Of a stretch of DNA of 64,000 nt, positions 46,322 through 58,600 are shown piece by piece. The stretch lies in NCBI RefSeq assembly GCF_014805625.2, contig NW_023998493.1, positions 2,617,722 through 2,681,721 of the forward strand. Direction: 5' to 3'. The translations under genes and the position numbers were made by a program. Source of the stretch: Glossina fuscipes (lineage: Eukaryota; Arthropoda; Insecta; Diptera; Glossinidae). Below the pieces are notes generated by a model. The model made no database searches. It was given only the letters and a program-made list of their open reading frames with translations, and had not been told where the DNA came from. Numbering within the stretch: the stretch's first letter is position 1; each line of letters starts with the position of its first letter.

Positions 46322-46608
46322 TTAACCCTTTGCAACCGAACGGCGCCCGAGAGGTGCCATTACTATTTTTGAAAATGTTGTAGGTTAAATTGTGCGCGTG
46401 TTGTAAATTTTTTTTACTTGGGGCGGGATTAGTCCGATATATATCAGATGGTGGACACTTAGATCATTCAGTCTTAACAGTACAGCGTTTCTGGCAAAAT
46501 CGTTTCGAAACTTTTTGATGCCCTGTTAAATGAAAACACTCTTTATTACAAGTACTGCCGGGTAGCTGAATACCTATTCTAAGAAACGGTTCGGGTGCAA
46601 ATGGTTAA
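46322..46608. mobile_element. piggyBac-type MITE with TTAA target duplications
   Basis: TTAA at 46,322-46,325 and 46,605-46,608 flank 279 bp with no coding frame. The left end reads CCCTTTGCAACCGAACGG. The right end, read on the other strand, is CCATTTGCACCCGAACCG. They agree at 15 of 18 positions. Terminal inverted repeats starting CC(C/A)TTTGC inside TTAA duplications are the mark of piggyBac-superfamily elements. The short, non-coding body makes it a non-autonomous (MITE) copy. No autonomous partner is in this window. Confidence 0.75.
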
Positions 46609-46669
46609 AAATTATTTTGAAGCTTATGGAAACACATAAAATTGCGCCCTAATTTGTGTATATTAAAAT

Positions 46670-46838
46670 CCTGATATCAGGATGTCCGAGTAGCCGAAGG
46701 GTGTCAAGTAATCATTCAGTGGTAGTGGGTTCAAATCTCAAGTACGGTAGTCTTTTCAATAAAGCCGATAGTCTTAGAAGCTAGTGTTTTAAGACGTTGC
46801 TCTTAGAATTTATTCCTCTGGTTAAGTTAGTAATAACA
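46670..46838 (+). mobile_element. tRNA-derived SINE, copy 1
   Basis: Plus copy of the SINE at 34.7 kb. It has an A-box-like TAGCCGAAGG at 46,691-46,700 and a B-box GGTTCAAATCT at 46,728-46,738. The shared core GGTTCAAATCTCAAG follows, then AATAAAGCCGATAGTCTTAG and AGCTAGTGTTTTAAGAC, and a diverged TTAAGTTAGTAATAAC end. The 3' part matches the I-clade LINE end at 26,931-27,032. ATTAAAAT flanks it at 46,662-46,669 and 46,839-46,846, a possible 8-bp duplication, weaker than that of copy 2. Confidence 0.8.
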
Positions 46839-46846
46839 ATTAAAAT

Positions 46847-49800
46847 AAAATCTTTAAATTGTATCATAAACCATCTTTCTTGATGTAGTTTTTTTTATTC
46901 AACCTCTTTTGAAGCGAAGTTCTTACCGCCGAATTGTTAGTTTTGGGAAAGTATGGAAAATTGGGAGATCTATTTGCAAATCATTTACAGGAACTTATAT
47001 TTACAACGCTTTAATTCTTACTCTGGTCTTATCCGTTCGACTGGACTATGTTCGCGAACATTTCTACTCTCTGTAGCTTTCCCAAATATTCGTGGTTATG
47101 GACTCGAACAAGTTATCATTTTTTTGTTAAATTTCCGCTAATCGTTGTTAATCATTTCGCCAATCGCCTGCTGCATGCATTGATTTTCCCCTTGTTTGGA
47201 ATTTTGTTATTTACAATATCGACTAATTTTTACGAAAACTCAAATCATCAAGTTACAAAATAAGGAAAATAGAACACTCTGCAGCCGTTTTTTAAATATA
47301 CTACCGATACTTAGCGATCTTCACGGCACAGTTCTTCGCATTTGCGCTTCTCATTTTAGTGATATGAGCAAACGTACTTACAAGCTCCTCAGCAATGATG
47401 TTAGTGTCGAATAAGCCAAACGCAAGCATTACCAGCGTGTCAAGACTGTGTTTAGGTAAGAAACAGAGTAAATGATAGGAATATGCCCATATGTTCGTAC
47501 AAAGTCGGCAATAATAACAATACCAAAGTAGGAATGTTTACCCAAGACAAATAATAATCAATAAAGCCGTAACTACATCCAATTCAATTTCCAAATACTT
47601 CAAACTTGTAGACTTACAATAGGACACCAGTTTGTGTTGTTGTTGAACAATGGATCAAAATTATGAAACCTTTGTGGCGAAGGACTCATTTTGGCCCAAG
47701 AAAGCGAAGAGCTAAGGTTAGATTGATTGAGAAAGTGACTCAGGGAGCGAACGGCATAATAAACTGTTGGTCTATCTCGAGTCATTCTGCGCTGGGCATA
47801 CATCAGCTGGAACTTAATACATCCTGTACCGCAAATGCACAAGTGAACAAGTGAAAAATATATATATAAACGCCATGGCGACGACTAATGTTATATATTT
47901 TTAATCAGACTTTAACTCGGACAAACCATGTTGTCGAGCAATACAGACTTATTGTTCGTCTTGTAATATTCAAAGGATCTGTATACCTGCATATACTTCG
48001 TTCGTTCTTTTATTACCTATTATTGCGAGCCCCATAATGCTATTTTGCTTTACTTATTTGGAAGCTATATTAATACTTAGTGCAGCGACATTCCACAGCG
48101 TAACATACCTTTGTAGCACAACTCTTATGGAGTATAAATATGGATATGTGCTGCACACTTATCATTGAAAAACTATGAAGCCATCCTTTAGATTGCGTTT
48201 TGATTCAAGTAAAATGCGAGAAGATATTAGGTTTCGATAGAAGACTTTAGGTTAACTCCTATTTTATTGGACGGATCGTAACCAAATTTGCATATACTAT
48301 TTATTTTAGCGCTATAAATAGTTTACTAATATTAAAATGTAATAATTTTCATTCGATTTGCATTCATTAGCTTAATCAATGAACATCGTTTCAGACAGAT
48401 TAAAAAAGAAAATAAATATTTATTTAATGTGCTTTGAATCATAAGTGTAAAAATTATATTGACATACCAATAGTACGCGTTATTATTGAATGAAGATTGA
48501 GAACAACATAATCATTATAGCACGACAAGTGGTCCTATATTTGTGATTATATTTAATATGGTATGTTATAATATAAATGTTAGGTCGTATTGAATATTAA
48601 ATACTAAACAATAGGTCTTATAGGGAAGACTCCGTGTTTGTTTCCGCGGTGACGAGCTTCTTTTTGTGGCCTCCTCTTTTCAAATTATTCCAGACTGTCA
48701 TGTGGTTGTTGTTTAGTGGCGCTGGTATTTTCTGACAGCTTACGTGCCGGTCTTGCTACCCCAGTAGCAAGATTTCAACGTCTCTTTCACTGATTGACCG
48801 AGCAGAGCGATGCGCATCTTGGACATCAAAATTTCCGGAAGTGTCACCCATTATATATGTATGTAGGCATCAACTCTATCCCGCGGAAAAAACCGCTGTG
48901 AATTTTTATTGTGACCTGTTACAAAGGAACATACGTGTATATGGTTGATAAGAGCAAGAAAGCGATTCAATGACAAACGGTAGATACCTGTATATGGTCG
49001 TTAATAATGCTAATTAGTTCAGTGCTTATGGTAATCATATGGTAATAGATTCTAATCCACCCAACTCCTTTAGAAACTGTAGATGCCTTCCATTAGAAAT
49101 CTCTGCGAAATAAATAGTTCAACTAAATACTTGAGACAAATGATAAATTTGGTGATACACTCCACAACTTTAAAAAATCGTGTAAGATCAAAAGAACTCC
49201 TATATGTTCTTTCAAAAAAAAAATGCAAGAAAAGTGAATATCATTAATCATAATAATAAATAAATAAACTAATCATGCTAATAATAATTAAATAAATATC
49301 ATTAATCATATTAGTAAATATCATCATCATTCTTGCAATGTACACTAGAAAATGAATCCATGACATTAAAAATCCTGCAATTGGTTGCATATAATAAAAA
49401 AGATCACACACCTAAACATTTTTCATTAAAGTTAACGTTTATATTTAAAAAAAAACAGTTGCATATATTTCTTAGTATTTATCTTTTAAATCTGAAATGA
49501 CACAGCGGCTGGCTAGCTGGTCTAATACGAAACTTACCCGTGTCTAATTTGGATCCAGTAGGTGTATATTTCGAATATGAAATACACACCCATTCATATC
49601 AAAAGGATCTAACTTTTATAATCTTATAATGAAAGTTTGTCCATAATAGTAATTTAATAAAAAAATTAACTTGACTAAGTTTAAACAACATCGATACTTT
49701 TTTTGTGGGCGGTAGCAAAGACGCCTAACATTACTTATGTATTGTGAAGTTCATTCAGTTGAATTGGGTTGAGGAATGTGCTGCATGCAGAATTTTATTT

Positions 49801-50036
49801 TTAAAGTTCAGTTTGCGCAGTTGCGATGGTTACGTATCTGCGTCCAGAAACATATTAATTTCATTTTAATATTAATATTATTTTTATGTACTTTATATTA
49901 AAATGTAATTTAATTACACATCAAACTATTTTGCGGCATATGACCGTAATATCGAAGTAATTAAATATCAATTGCCTTATGTGCGTAAAGTTATAAAAAC
50001 ACTTCCTATTCACTTTTCTCCTGCTTCATTACTGCA
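46847..50036. other. Gene-free stretch
   Basis: No recognised coding sequence. 48,600-48,880 is GC-richer than its surroundings and includes the hairpin at 48,751-48,772. Frames there match nothing. 47,600-47,860 has open frames on both strands without a domain. Confidence 0.5.
48751..48772. other. 9-bp perfect hairpin
   Basis: TCTTGCTAC and GTAGCAAGA pair around a CCCA loop. It lies in a GC-richer patch (48,600-48,880) that may be an unrecognised element. No T-run follows. Confidence 0.6.
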
Positions 50037-50755
50037 CCCATCACCGAAGTATGAAGGGTGTATTCATTTTGTCAAAACGTTTGCAACGCCCAGTAGGAAG
50101 TGTCAGAGACTTCACAAAGTATATACATTCTTGATCAGCATCAAATTCTAAAATCGATTTAAGTACGTCAGTCTGTCCGTCTGTGTCATCCTCGCGCATG
50201 AAGCTATCGATTTCAAATTTAGCAGAAACAGTGGAAGTTCTGGCATGCAGGTTTATGTTGAAAATGAGCCAAACCAACATCTCGTAAACTGAGAGTACCT
50301 CTCTTTTTCAAAAGGGTGGTTTTTTGCTCATTACTCATAAACAATAGCAAATAAATGTACAAAAATTTGAACGCATATTCTATGGGTGATGCTGTAGCAT
50401 TCGTGCACAAAACAGGGAAAGGTGACCACGCCTACCCAATATTATAGTGTATCAAACATTAATTACTTTTTCAGCACCTTTGCAACATCCACGAATAAAC
50501 TTCGCAAATCCCACAAAAAATATGCAAATTCTTGGCCGGTTTTAATTTTGGAATACACTTAAAAATTTCCGCCTCTTCGTCTGCCAGTTCGCTAGCGATA
50601 ATGAAGATATTCCTTTCAAATTTGCAAAAGAACTTGGAATTGTCCCAAACTTTTGAAAAGACACGCCTACAACGCCCATATGCCTATTTGACAAAAAGTT
50701 TATTTTGAATATAGAAGAAATCAGCTGCGTCCACTCCAGATTATAGAGCATGAAT
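50037..50755 (+). repeat. DINE-1/INE-1-like repeat, copy A8 (best preserved)
   Basis: Reference copy for family A. It starts CACCCATCACCGAAG, with the CACCC pairing with a following GGGTG, then TTTGCAACGCCCAGTAGGAA, AAGTATATACATTCTTGATC and GTCAGTCTGTCCGTCTGTG. TTTAGCAGAAACAGTGGAAG, GAAAATGAGCC, TCTCTTTTTCAAAAGG, GCTCATTACTCATAAAC, GGGTGATGCTGTAGCATT, AATTCTTGGCCGGTTT and AGACACGCCTACAACGCCCA follow. This matches the general plan of Drosophila INE-1 (CATTCTTGATCAG...GTCCGTCTGTC...CACGCCCAC), a non-autonomous Helentron. The minus frame at 50,041-50,280 is a by-product. Confidence 0.8.
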
Positions 50756-52134
50756 ATATTGTTCTTTTACTTGTTTTGTCTCTTTTAGGGTAACGGTAAT
50801 GGATATAAAAGTTGCGGTCCCTATAGAATTTAACTTTCGTACTCATTTTGGGGTAATTAAAAATAACAAAAAATAATGTAATAATATAAAAAAATAATAA
50901 TAATAAATGCATCATGAGCAGAAGATAGATTAATGAAGTTTATCTATAAAGGGGATTAAAATAGATTCAATCGATTCATGTTACAGCGCATACGATTATT
51001 ATACTAATATGTGTATACACAATAATTGCAGTATTTTATGTGCAAATTTTACACAATTTCCACAGAGTTTTTATTGCAAATATATTATACTTGTTATAAA
51101 CACGATACAATGAGACAACAATGTTTTATTTTTCCGCTATGCATTAACATTGATGTAAATATAAACTGTAACTTGCTCTCTGCGGAAACAGTTTTCAAGA
51201 GCTTAATAACAGGTGAAGCCGTGAAAACACTTATAAGTGACTACCACAAAATCTGAATTGACTTGCTTTACTTTTGGTAAACTTATCGTTAGTTCAAAGA
51301 ACTTCTTACGCACGGCGCATTATCATAAGCAAACACCTAAAATTAAATCTTAAGTCTGTAGAAACTCACTTTTGACGAAAATCTTTTTACGAAACGAGGA
51401 ACAAATGTAGCTATCTAACCTTAGTAGGCTAATTTACACATCACTTTAATATTGTGGACTAATTTCCACCATAAAATACTAGAAAGTAGGTCTTTTTGTC
51501 GAATGAATATTTTATTTAGAAAGAAGGAGAAGGCTTAAACAATAGGCCCACCCGATACAAATTTTCCACAAATCTTTAGTACTGTTCCTATTTTCTTGCG
51601 ATTTTTGTCGAGATATACTAAAAATTAAAAACTTCTTTAAATAGCAACTTGTTGTAAGAAGACCATCGCATAGCTAAAAACTGTCGTATCCGTTCCATTC
51701 CAAACAGCGTTCCTCCTTCAGTCAGAATCGGTCTATGTACCGAATTTCATTAAAACCGCGACCTGTAGTTCTCATTGTTTTTCGATAGTGGCGGCATCTG
51801 CGGCCGACCTCTGCGCCAAAAAACGAGGTAACGTGACTTTTCCTGCCTAATTCGAAGGCCAGCGCTGCTAAATGATGTACTGAGCTATAAACGCATTATG
51901 ATATCCAATAACCACGACCTAGGATAGGCCGCATGAACATCGTCGGTAAAGGTGGATGGCCGCAGTGTTCCCAACGGCTTATTCCAATCGACTGACATAA
52001 GCATCATGGAACACTACCAAAAGAGCTGATGAAATTTAGTCATGGCATAGCGAGTTTTCAGTATGACGAAATTCGGTCCTATATGACAAAACTTGTCTGG
52101 GAAAGGTTACCAGCAGGAAAATACTATCCTCCCC
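50756..52134. other. Gene-free stretch, GC-richer after 51,660
   Basis: 50,756-51,650 is AT-rich with nothing recognised. 51,660-52,134 has a more balanced composition (for example GTGGCGGCATCTGCGGCCGA) and may belong to an older element, but all six frames are broken and I see no motif. Confidence 0.5.
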
Positions 52135-52150
52135 TCTGTTATCAGTGGAC
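52135..52150. repeat. Target-site duplication of GC-rich insertion, left
   Basis: TCTGTTATCAGTGGAC, identical to 52,632-52,647. Confidence 0.9.
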
Positions 52151-52631
52151 CGAATGAAAGAAAATGTCTGGTAAATTAATTAATACATGCAAGAATGGAA
52201 AAGGGGTATGACGAATAAGTTCTCCCCTTTTACCTATTTTTACTTTTGAACACATGTCATGAATGCCTGCGGGTAAAGGTGGTAATTGATCAACAAGCAC
52301 AGTGGAAGCCTTATGGCGGAAGCAGTCAGTTGATCAATTGGTGAGTCCTGACTACTGGGTGCGGCCCTTCGGGGAGTACTCGTGGTGGTTGTGGTTGGCG
52401 AGTTCCTAGCTAAAATGGAACAATGAGTGCAGCTAGGCCTCGCCACTCACCGGAGTGGGGTTTATTGTTCCATACACAATAAACTGATCTGGACTCTGGT
52501 GCTGTTTAGGCCCCTACTCTGTGGGGATTGTCTAACTCGCCAGGGGGCGTAGTACGCTTAAAAAAGTGGTTTGGGCCACCGTGGGGTTAAGCCTTACAGG
52601 CAGGAACCCACGTTAAACCCTTGCCACAAAT
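52151..52631. mobile_element. GC-rich 481-bp insertion, unclassified retroelement
   Basis: A 481-bp block markedly richer in G and C than its surroundings, bounded exactly by perfect 16-bp direct repeats. Duplications of that length point to target-primed reverse transcription (LINE, SINE or processed RNA) rather than a cut-and-paste transposon. There is no poly-A or simple tail at either end and no terminal inverted repeat. Inside is an 11-bp inverted repeat (AATTGATCAAC at 52,284-52,294, GTTGATCAATT at 52,329-52,339). The 68-codon minus frame (52,240-52,446) is Thr/Ser/Pro-rich without a domain. It could be a SINE without obvious Pol III boxes, or one end of a LINE. Orientation is unknown. 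Confidence 0.75.
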
Positions 52632-52647
52632 TCTGTTATCAGTGGAC
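52632..52647. repeat. Target-site duplication of GC-rich insertion, right
   Basis: TCTGTTATCAGTGGAC, identical to 52,135-52,150. Confidence 0.9.
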
Positions 52648-55600
52648 AATATTTTTTCCAATTAGCACTCTTTGCAATCCGTGGCTTATTGTCTATTTGA
52701 ACAACGCCTCCATTTTTATTGCCCTAATCAAAAAGTGTGTCGCTTGGTTAGGTAGCCTTAAAAGGCCAGTTGTGTTATCTGTGAAGAGTTATACTAAAGG
52801 GAAGAAGCAACTCATTGGTAGACATTGATTTGAATGAAATTTCTCGTGCAATTCTTTATATAAAGTACTTGAAGCTTACGAAAATATCGGCTCAAACTTA
52901 TCTACGTCCCCAACACAAACACTCCTAAGTTTTTATCAGATAGATGCCCGTGCCATTCGTAAATCGATTTGGGAAATGGTTCATTGTCTTGTATGGACGA
53001 ACGTGTGTAAATGAAGATTTGTAACGCTCAAGAATACGTATATCCTATGGACAATCTCATTCGCACGGTTGAATGTTACAAAAGGAAATATAAATATTGT
53101 GCGCCTCCATACTCCAGTTGTAAATGTGAACAGTGAAGGTGTGCATGTTTGTAGGTGTGCATATGTGTCAAGATTAGGATAATAAAAAGGAAGAATACGT
53201 GTTTGAAAATAAGTATTTTGCCCGCTCAAAGGGAATTTTTTACAGCTTAACAACTTAATTACTAACTGCGCAATAGAGAACATTTTTCCGTAAAACGGCT
53301 TTCGCTTGCAGCATTCGGCTGCCCAGTTCATTTTTATCAACTCTTTTCCCCCTCATTCTGTCGTTTTAGTTAGTCTACCCATGAATCACCTTTTACTATC
53401 AGGTTTTAAGGCAGAGATGTTGACATGAAAAATGTAATTTAAAGCTTTCCAATCTACTTATCTATAGCTTTTGTTTTGCTAATATTATTATTGATGTCAT
53501 TTATTTATCCCGTGCGACGTATTACATTATAGCTTTCAGCTAAACACGTTTTATTTAATATTTAACAAATATGATGGTAAAGCCATTTCTTTCAGTTCTT
53601 TTGGGTCACCTTCGCTTCTTTACCTCCAATAACCATCTTTCGCTTGCGAACAAATTAAGACAAGTCTTATGAAAAAATTAATTGAGGGAAGAATGCAATA
53701 TGTGTAATCGATGTAATAATCGATAAGTAATGTGTGTATAGTTGTCCAGCCGTGTGAGGATGGTAGCAAATTACGTGTGCAAGAATTTACTTCTCGCTCA
53801 AATGCTTTTAAATCCATTTATGGAAACTATTTTCTACACGACACAACAATATCATAAGGATGTTTTGTACTCCCCTTCATTTTTCTTAGTGGAAATCGAT
53901 GTTAGCTGCTGCTGCTAGTCCTGCTGAAAAAAGTCAAAAGATATATTGATACATCAAAATAAAGAGGATAACCTTGAAAAATAATTATGCAAAGTATTTA
54001 AGACACTTAATTATTTCATTTCCGCTTTTGTTAAAAGTTTTACTAGGTCACTGCATAAGTAGATCCATAAATTGAACTTTTTTTTTGCTTATTATATATT
54101 CCTTAAGAGAAAAACGTTTTAATTATGGATTGGATTATTTTAAACTGTTATTACTATTGATTATCTGTGATTCATCACTCATTTACATGTTCGCATATGC
54201 GAAATTTAATGAAGCTAAGAGCATCGTCACCACTGCATTGTGCAATCATGATTATTATTATATTTTTCATGCTACGCTGCCTTGTCGTCATTGGTATTTC
54301 ATGTGTTTATGTACTCATGCATATTTATTATCAAGTTAAGTGATATTGTAAAAGCCGTATAAGCGATGGATTCAAATTTTGTAACTTTGCAAAGCAATTG
54401 TCAATTTGTCATTAACTGGTTGCTTTCATTAAATTTATGCACATTTCCAAGTTTTAACGAATAATAAACCACCAATAAATTGACGACCAATAGAATTGAA
54501 ATTTGTTATAGTTTGCATATGTGTACAGGCTTCCCCTATATAAAATGGTTTCTACTATGTTATATCGAAACTATATTACACGAAACTTGTTTATTTATGT
54601 TAGTTTAACATAATTTAAATTTATTTATAAAATAAAACAAAAAAATATCTACGGTATTGTATCGAAAACTTTTTCCTGTTTTATCGTGTTATGTAATGCA
54701 TTGAAATAATGTAAATTAATGTAAGGTGTTCTGTGTTGCATCGAATCCTAGCCTTAGGATGTAATATTTTTTAATGGAACTTTTATTATAAAATTTCGTG
54801 GCAAATGTGCATATAAATGAAGAAGTTACTTAATTCCAAGTTTTCATAAAAAAAAAATTAAAAAAATGTAAGATTTAGTTTGGCAACTGATCACGTCGTG
54901 GTCGTACGGTTTTAATGTGTGCGAAGAATTATTGCACTTTTTTGTTTTGTCTTATTGCTTTATAGCCTTTTACTGCGGCCGATTCATTGAATAAAACCAC
55001 AAACTTTGACGACTAGAGCTAGAGAAAACAGCTTTTAACGTTGTTTAGTGTCTTGTAAGCATGCATAAGCTGTATTTTATTTCTTCGTTTGCCAATTCTA
55101 ATAATAACAAGTGTAAATGCATGTATATGCCTAAATACTTAAACGTATTAATAACACTAATAAATTAAAACGAAACATTAATTTAATGCGTAATATATTT
55201 AAGGACAATTTTACGTATTTTTCTAAGAGCTTCAAAAAAAAAATGGTAAAGGCACAGCCGAATTGTTGAGAAAATTATGATTATTGTTTTGTTGCGTTAA
55301 GTGTACAAAAATGTGCTATTAATTGTTAAGTATATAAAATCAGCATTAAGAAGAAAAGCATAGGTAAATGCGACCTTGTTCACCAGATCAACTTGCTTAC
55401 CGTTAGAAAAAGAAACTGTTACGGATTATCTATGTTAAAATCTCATCATTACTGTTTCATGTTCATATGATCGCCATTGCACGCACACATTTCAATACCT
55501 CAACGAACTAATGTAAAAATAAGGAAAATAATCCGCCAATTTCCAATATGTGAGCTCCTAATGGTTTAGGTGAATTAGCTTGTGTTGTAAAATTATAAAA

Positions 55601-58600
55601 ATAAGAGCGACAGAAAAGACATTTCCAATTTTCCAGTCTTCGTTACGTCATCAACTCTCATATCAATGTCAACGTCTGCAGTGGTAAACAGTTGGGAGAT
55701 ATGGTTCTTCATCATATTTATTTTATATATATGTAAGATGTACGTATAACTCGTTTTGTAGCTATAGTTTACTTAATAATAAATGTATCCTTACCAGTTA
55801 TTTAATCCGCCCGCTTTTAGTTAATGAAGAGGTATTGATATTTTTTTATTTTTTTTTTGAGGTTGAACGTAATATGAATTGGAAAGAAACAAGGTTATAT
55901 ATATCCGTAAAAATATGGAAAAGCTTTTTTGTGTGAGAGGAAAGTAGGCTTGAAGGTCATCAGACCCACCCTCGAACATTCCCATTGCATATAATGGACC
56001 GAAGAAGATCTTAGGCGGGGTAGAGTACAGAATGCCTCAAGGATTCAAATTTGCCCGATCTGTAATTAAGTTTCGTCCGTTCGTTTACTCGTAACGCACA
56101 TGTATTTCTTTTAGATACAACCGTCTTTGGAGTGTCCGTAGGGTAAATATTTAACCACCACCACCCCCTATATCTCCCAATCTAGCTAGCTTAGCAACGA
56201 CCCTTGCGTCCGTCTTTACAACCTCCGATCAACTTGAAGAGTACTCCTAAAGTAATTTCGCCAGTAGTTCGGCAGTTAGACAGACAGAGAGTATTGCTAC
56301 AGATATAATGTTACTAATAGGGATACCTTTATTTTTTTTATAAGATTCTCATCGAAAAGGCGTGATCGAAGTTAGGACGTAAAGTAAGTGATGACAAAAC
56401 TTTGACTTTTGATTTGTGTTTTTCCGTCTCCGTAAGTTTCTTCTTGGTTTTCTATCAGTACTAAAGGTACTAAGTATGTCTGTGCTAAACATTCAAGATT
56501 TTATCCACGGTCATCGATAATAACTTAATATCGTGATAAAATACGATATGAAATAGAGAGACCACATCAAAAATAACCCATAAAGTAATATCGGTCTTTC
56601 GATCAGATTGAGTGAGTTTAAGTGAGCGTAAATTAAATGAATTAGTTTTGAAAAAATTTGAACCGAATGGCATTTGTTTTAGGTATTAATTTTAATTCCA
56701 TAAAAGGCAATTTATAACGTTATCTAAAAATTAAGTTGTGTTAAATTTCGCGTTGGTACTTAAAGTATTAAATTAAAAATATAAAAATATAAAATACAAA
56801 ATACATATATATATAAAAATAATTTAATGAACGTTAGGAATAAACCGGCGCCGAAAGTTTTTAATCTTAATAGTATTTAGTAAGTGAAATAAAAAAGATT
56901 TGTTTAGAAAAATCATTAAAATGTAAATGAAAAATTAAAAAAAAAATTTCCATAAAAATAATTTAGCTTGAGCTAGTTCAAATGTATGCATGACAAAAAC
57001 TGTGATATACTTTAGCGTTATCCTAAATACACGCTACCATGTAGATTTATTCATTCATTTATCATGAAACAAGTTATGATAGAATGAATTGTGCGCATTC
57101 AAATGGAAAATGCAACCATAAATGAAACCATAGAAATATCGTAAATAAAAAATAAATAGAACACGAACCAAAAAAAAGGAAAACAAGGAACGTAAGGAAA
57201 TAAAAAACAAACATGTAGCAAATTGAAATATACTTCGAACAATTGTACTCTGAAATCAAAAAAAAAAAAAAGGTCTAAATCAAAGAGAAATTATTGAAAA
57301 ATCTAAACAAAGGCTTTAGAATTTTCTTTAAGCAGTGAAAACGCGGATGTTTTCTTTTCATTAAAAGCTAACGAAACACAAAGTCATAATCACATATCAT
57401 TGTTTGTATTCCGAATTAACTGAATTTTTCTCTAAATGAAAAGCAAACCAAAGGTTTTTATTTTGCTACTGAACTTCCTTTTCGAAGTTTATTTAAGGGC
57501 GGATATTCTCAACTACACACGCACACGAAGTTGATGCACACTTTCGAACGACAGTAAAAACTTTAGCGTATATTCATGTTATTTAGTAGCTTTTAAAGAT
57601 TTTAGAAAAGAGTACAAAAAGAAAAAGGTTTGCTTCCCATTTTTCTAGTTATTTTACTTTCGCCACTGGGCAGTAACCTTAAAAATTAGATTAGTTTCGC
57701 AATATGAGCCAAGTTGGTATGCTTAGACTAGAACTAAAAAAAAAAAAAAGTGAGAATAACAAAGGTTAGCACTTAGTGCGGTTCTACAGGAAAAAATAAA
57801 AAACCGGAAAGTAATTTAGAGAGAAAATCTAAACAATAACTTCAAGAATAAAGAAAGACGCAGAATGAACAGAACAATTATTTGCGTGGAATAATCACCA
57901 AAATATAGCTAGATTGGCTTATCGTATTCAAAAGAAAACTTATGGAGTTTCTTATGGCCGCTCCATAATATGAACATAGAAAGCTTAATCACATTTGTGT
58001 TTTCAAGCACATTATTTCAAATGTGCTTATCGTCTACAGCTCACAAGTATCAAAAGCGACATTTTCCATTAATTCGAGTCTGTCGCATGGTGTATCGCTC
58101 TGTCGATGCTGTGCAAGTTACATGTTTTAGACGTGAAATTGAATCCTTTTTGTTCCAAAGCGGCTTATCGCTACAACGACTACCATTAACAATCGCCTAC
58201 CCTTGTTCGTTGCAAATAAATATGCACAATCGACAAGATGCTAACAAATAAATATTTTGGATATATTCGTTAGCTTTAGAATGCGAATCAGGGACCATTC
58301 ACAACAACCGTTTACACAAATTATCTGAAGTAAATCCGTTGCTAAGAGGAGCTAACACACAGCAATGTATTTGCCAATTGTTTCCAGACCAACTGCAATC
58401 GATCTCTGTCCACTTTTGCTTTCCTTTTGTTTTTTTCTTTTACATCATATGAAAGACATTTTTTGTAGACATTTTGTTTGACAGACTTACACAACAGTCT
58501 AGCGTAGCTTCGAAGTGAGAAGAAGCAACCGTTAGTGCCTCTTTGTCACCATCAATAGCTTAGCTCAAAACTGCCACAGTAAAGTCGCATTGTTGTGAAA

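Noticed and set aside
46670..46760. A functional tRNA gene
   Set aside because: A- and B-box-like sequences are present but no cloverleaf with paired acceptor and anticodon stems can be drawn, and a second copy has a target duplication and LINE-type tail. It is a SINE.
50041..50280. 79-codon minus frame
   Set aside because: Lies wholly inside DINE-1-like copy A8. The same phase does not stay open in the other copies.
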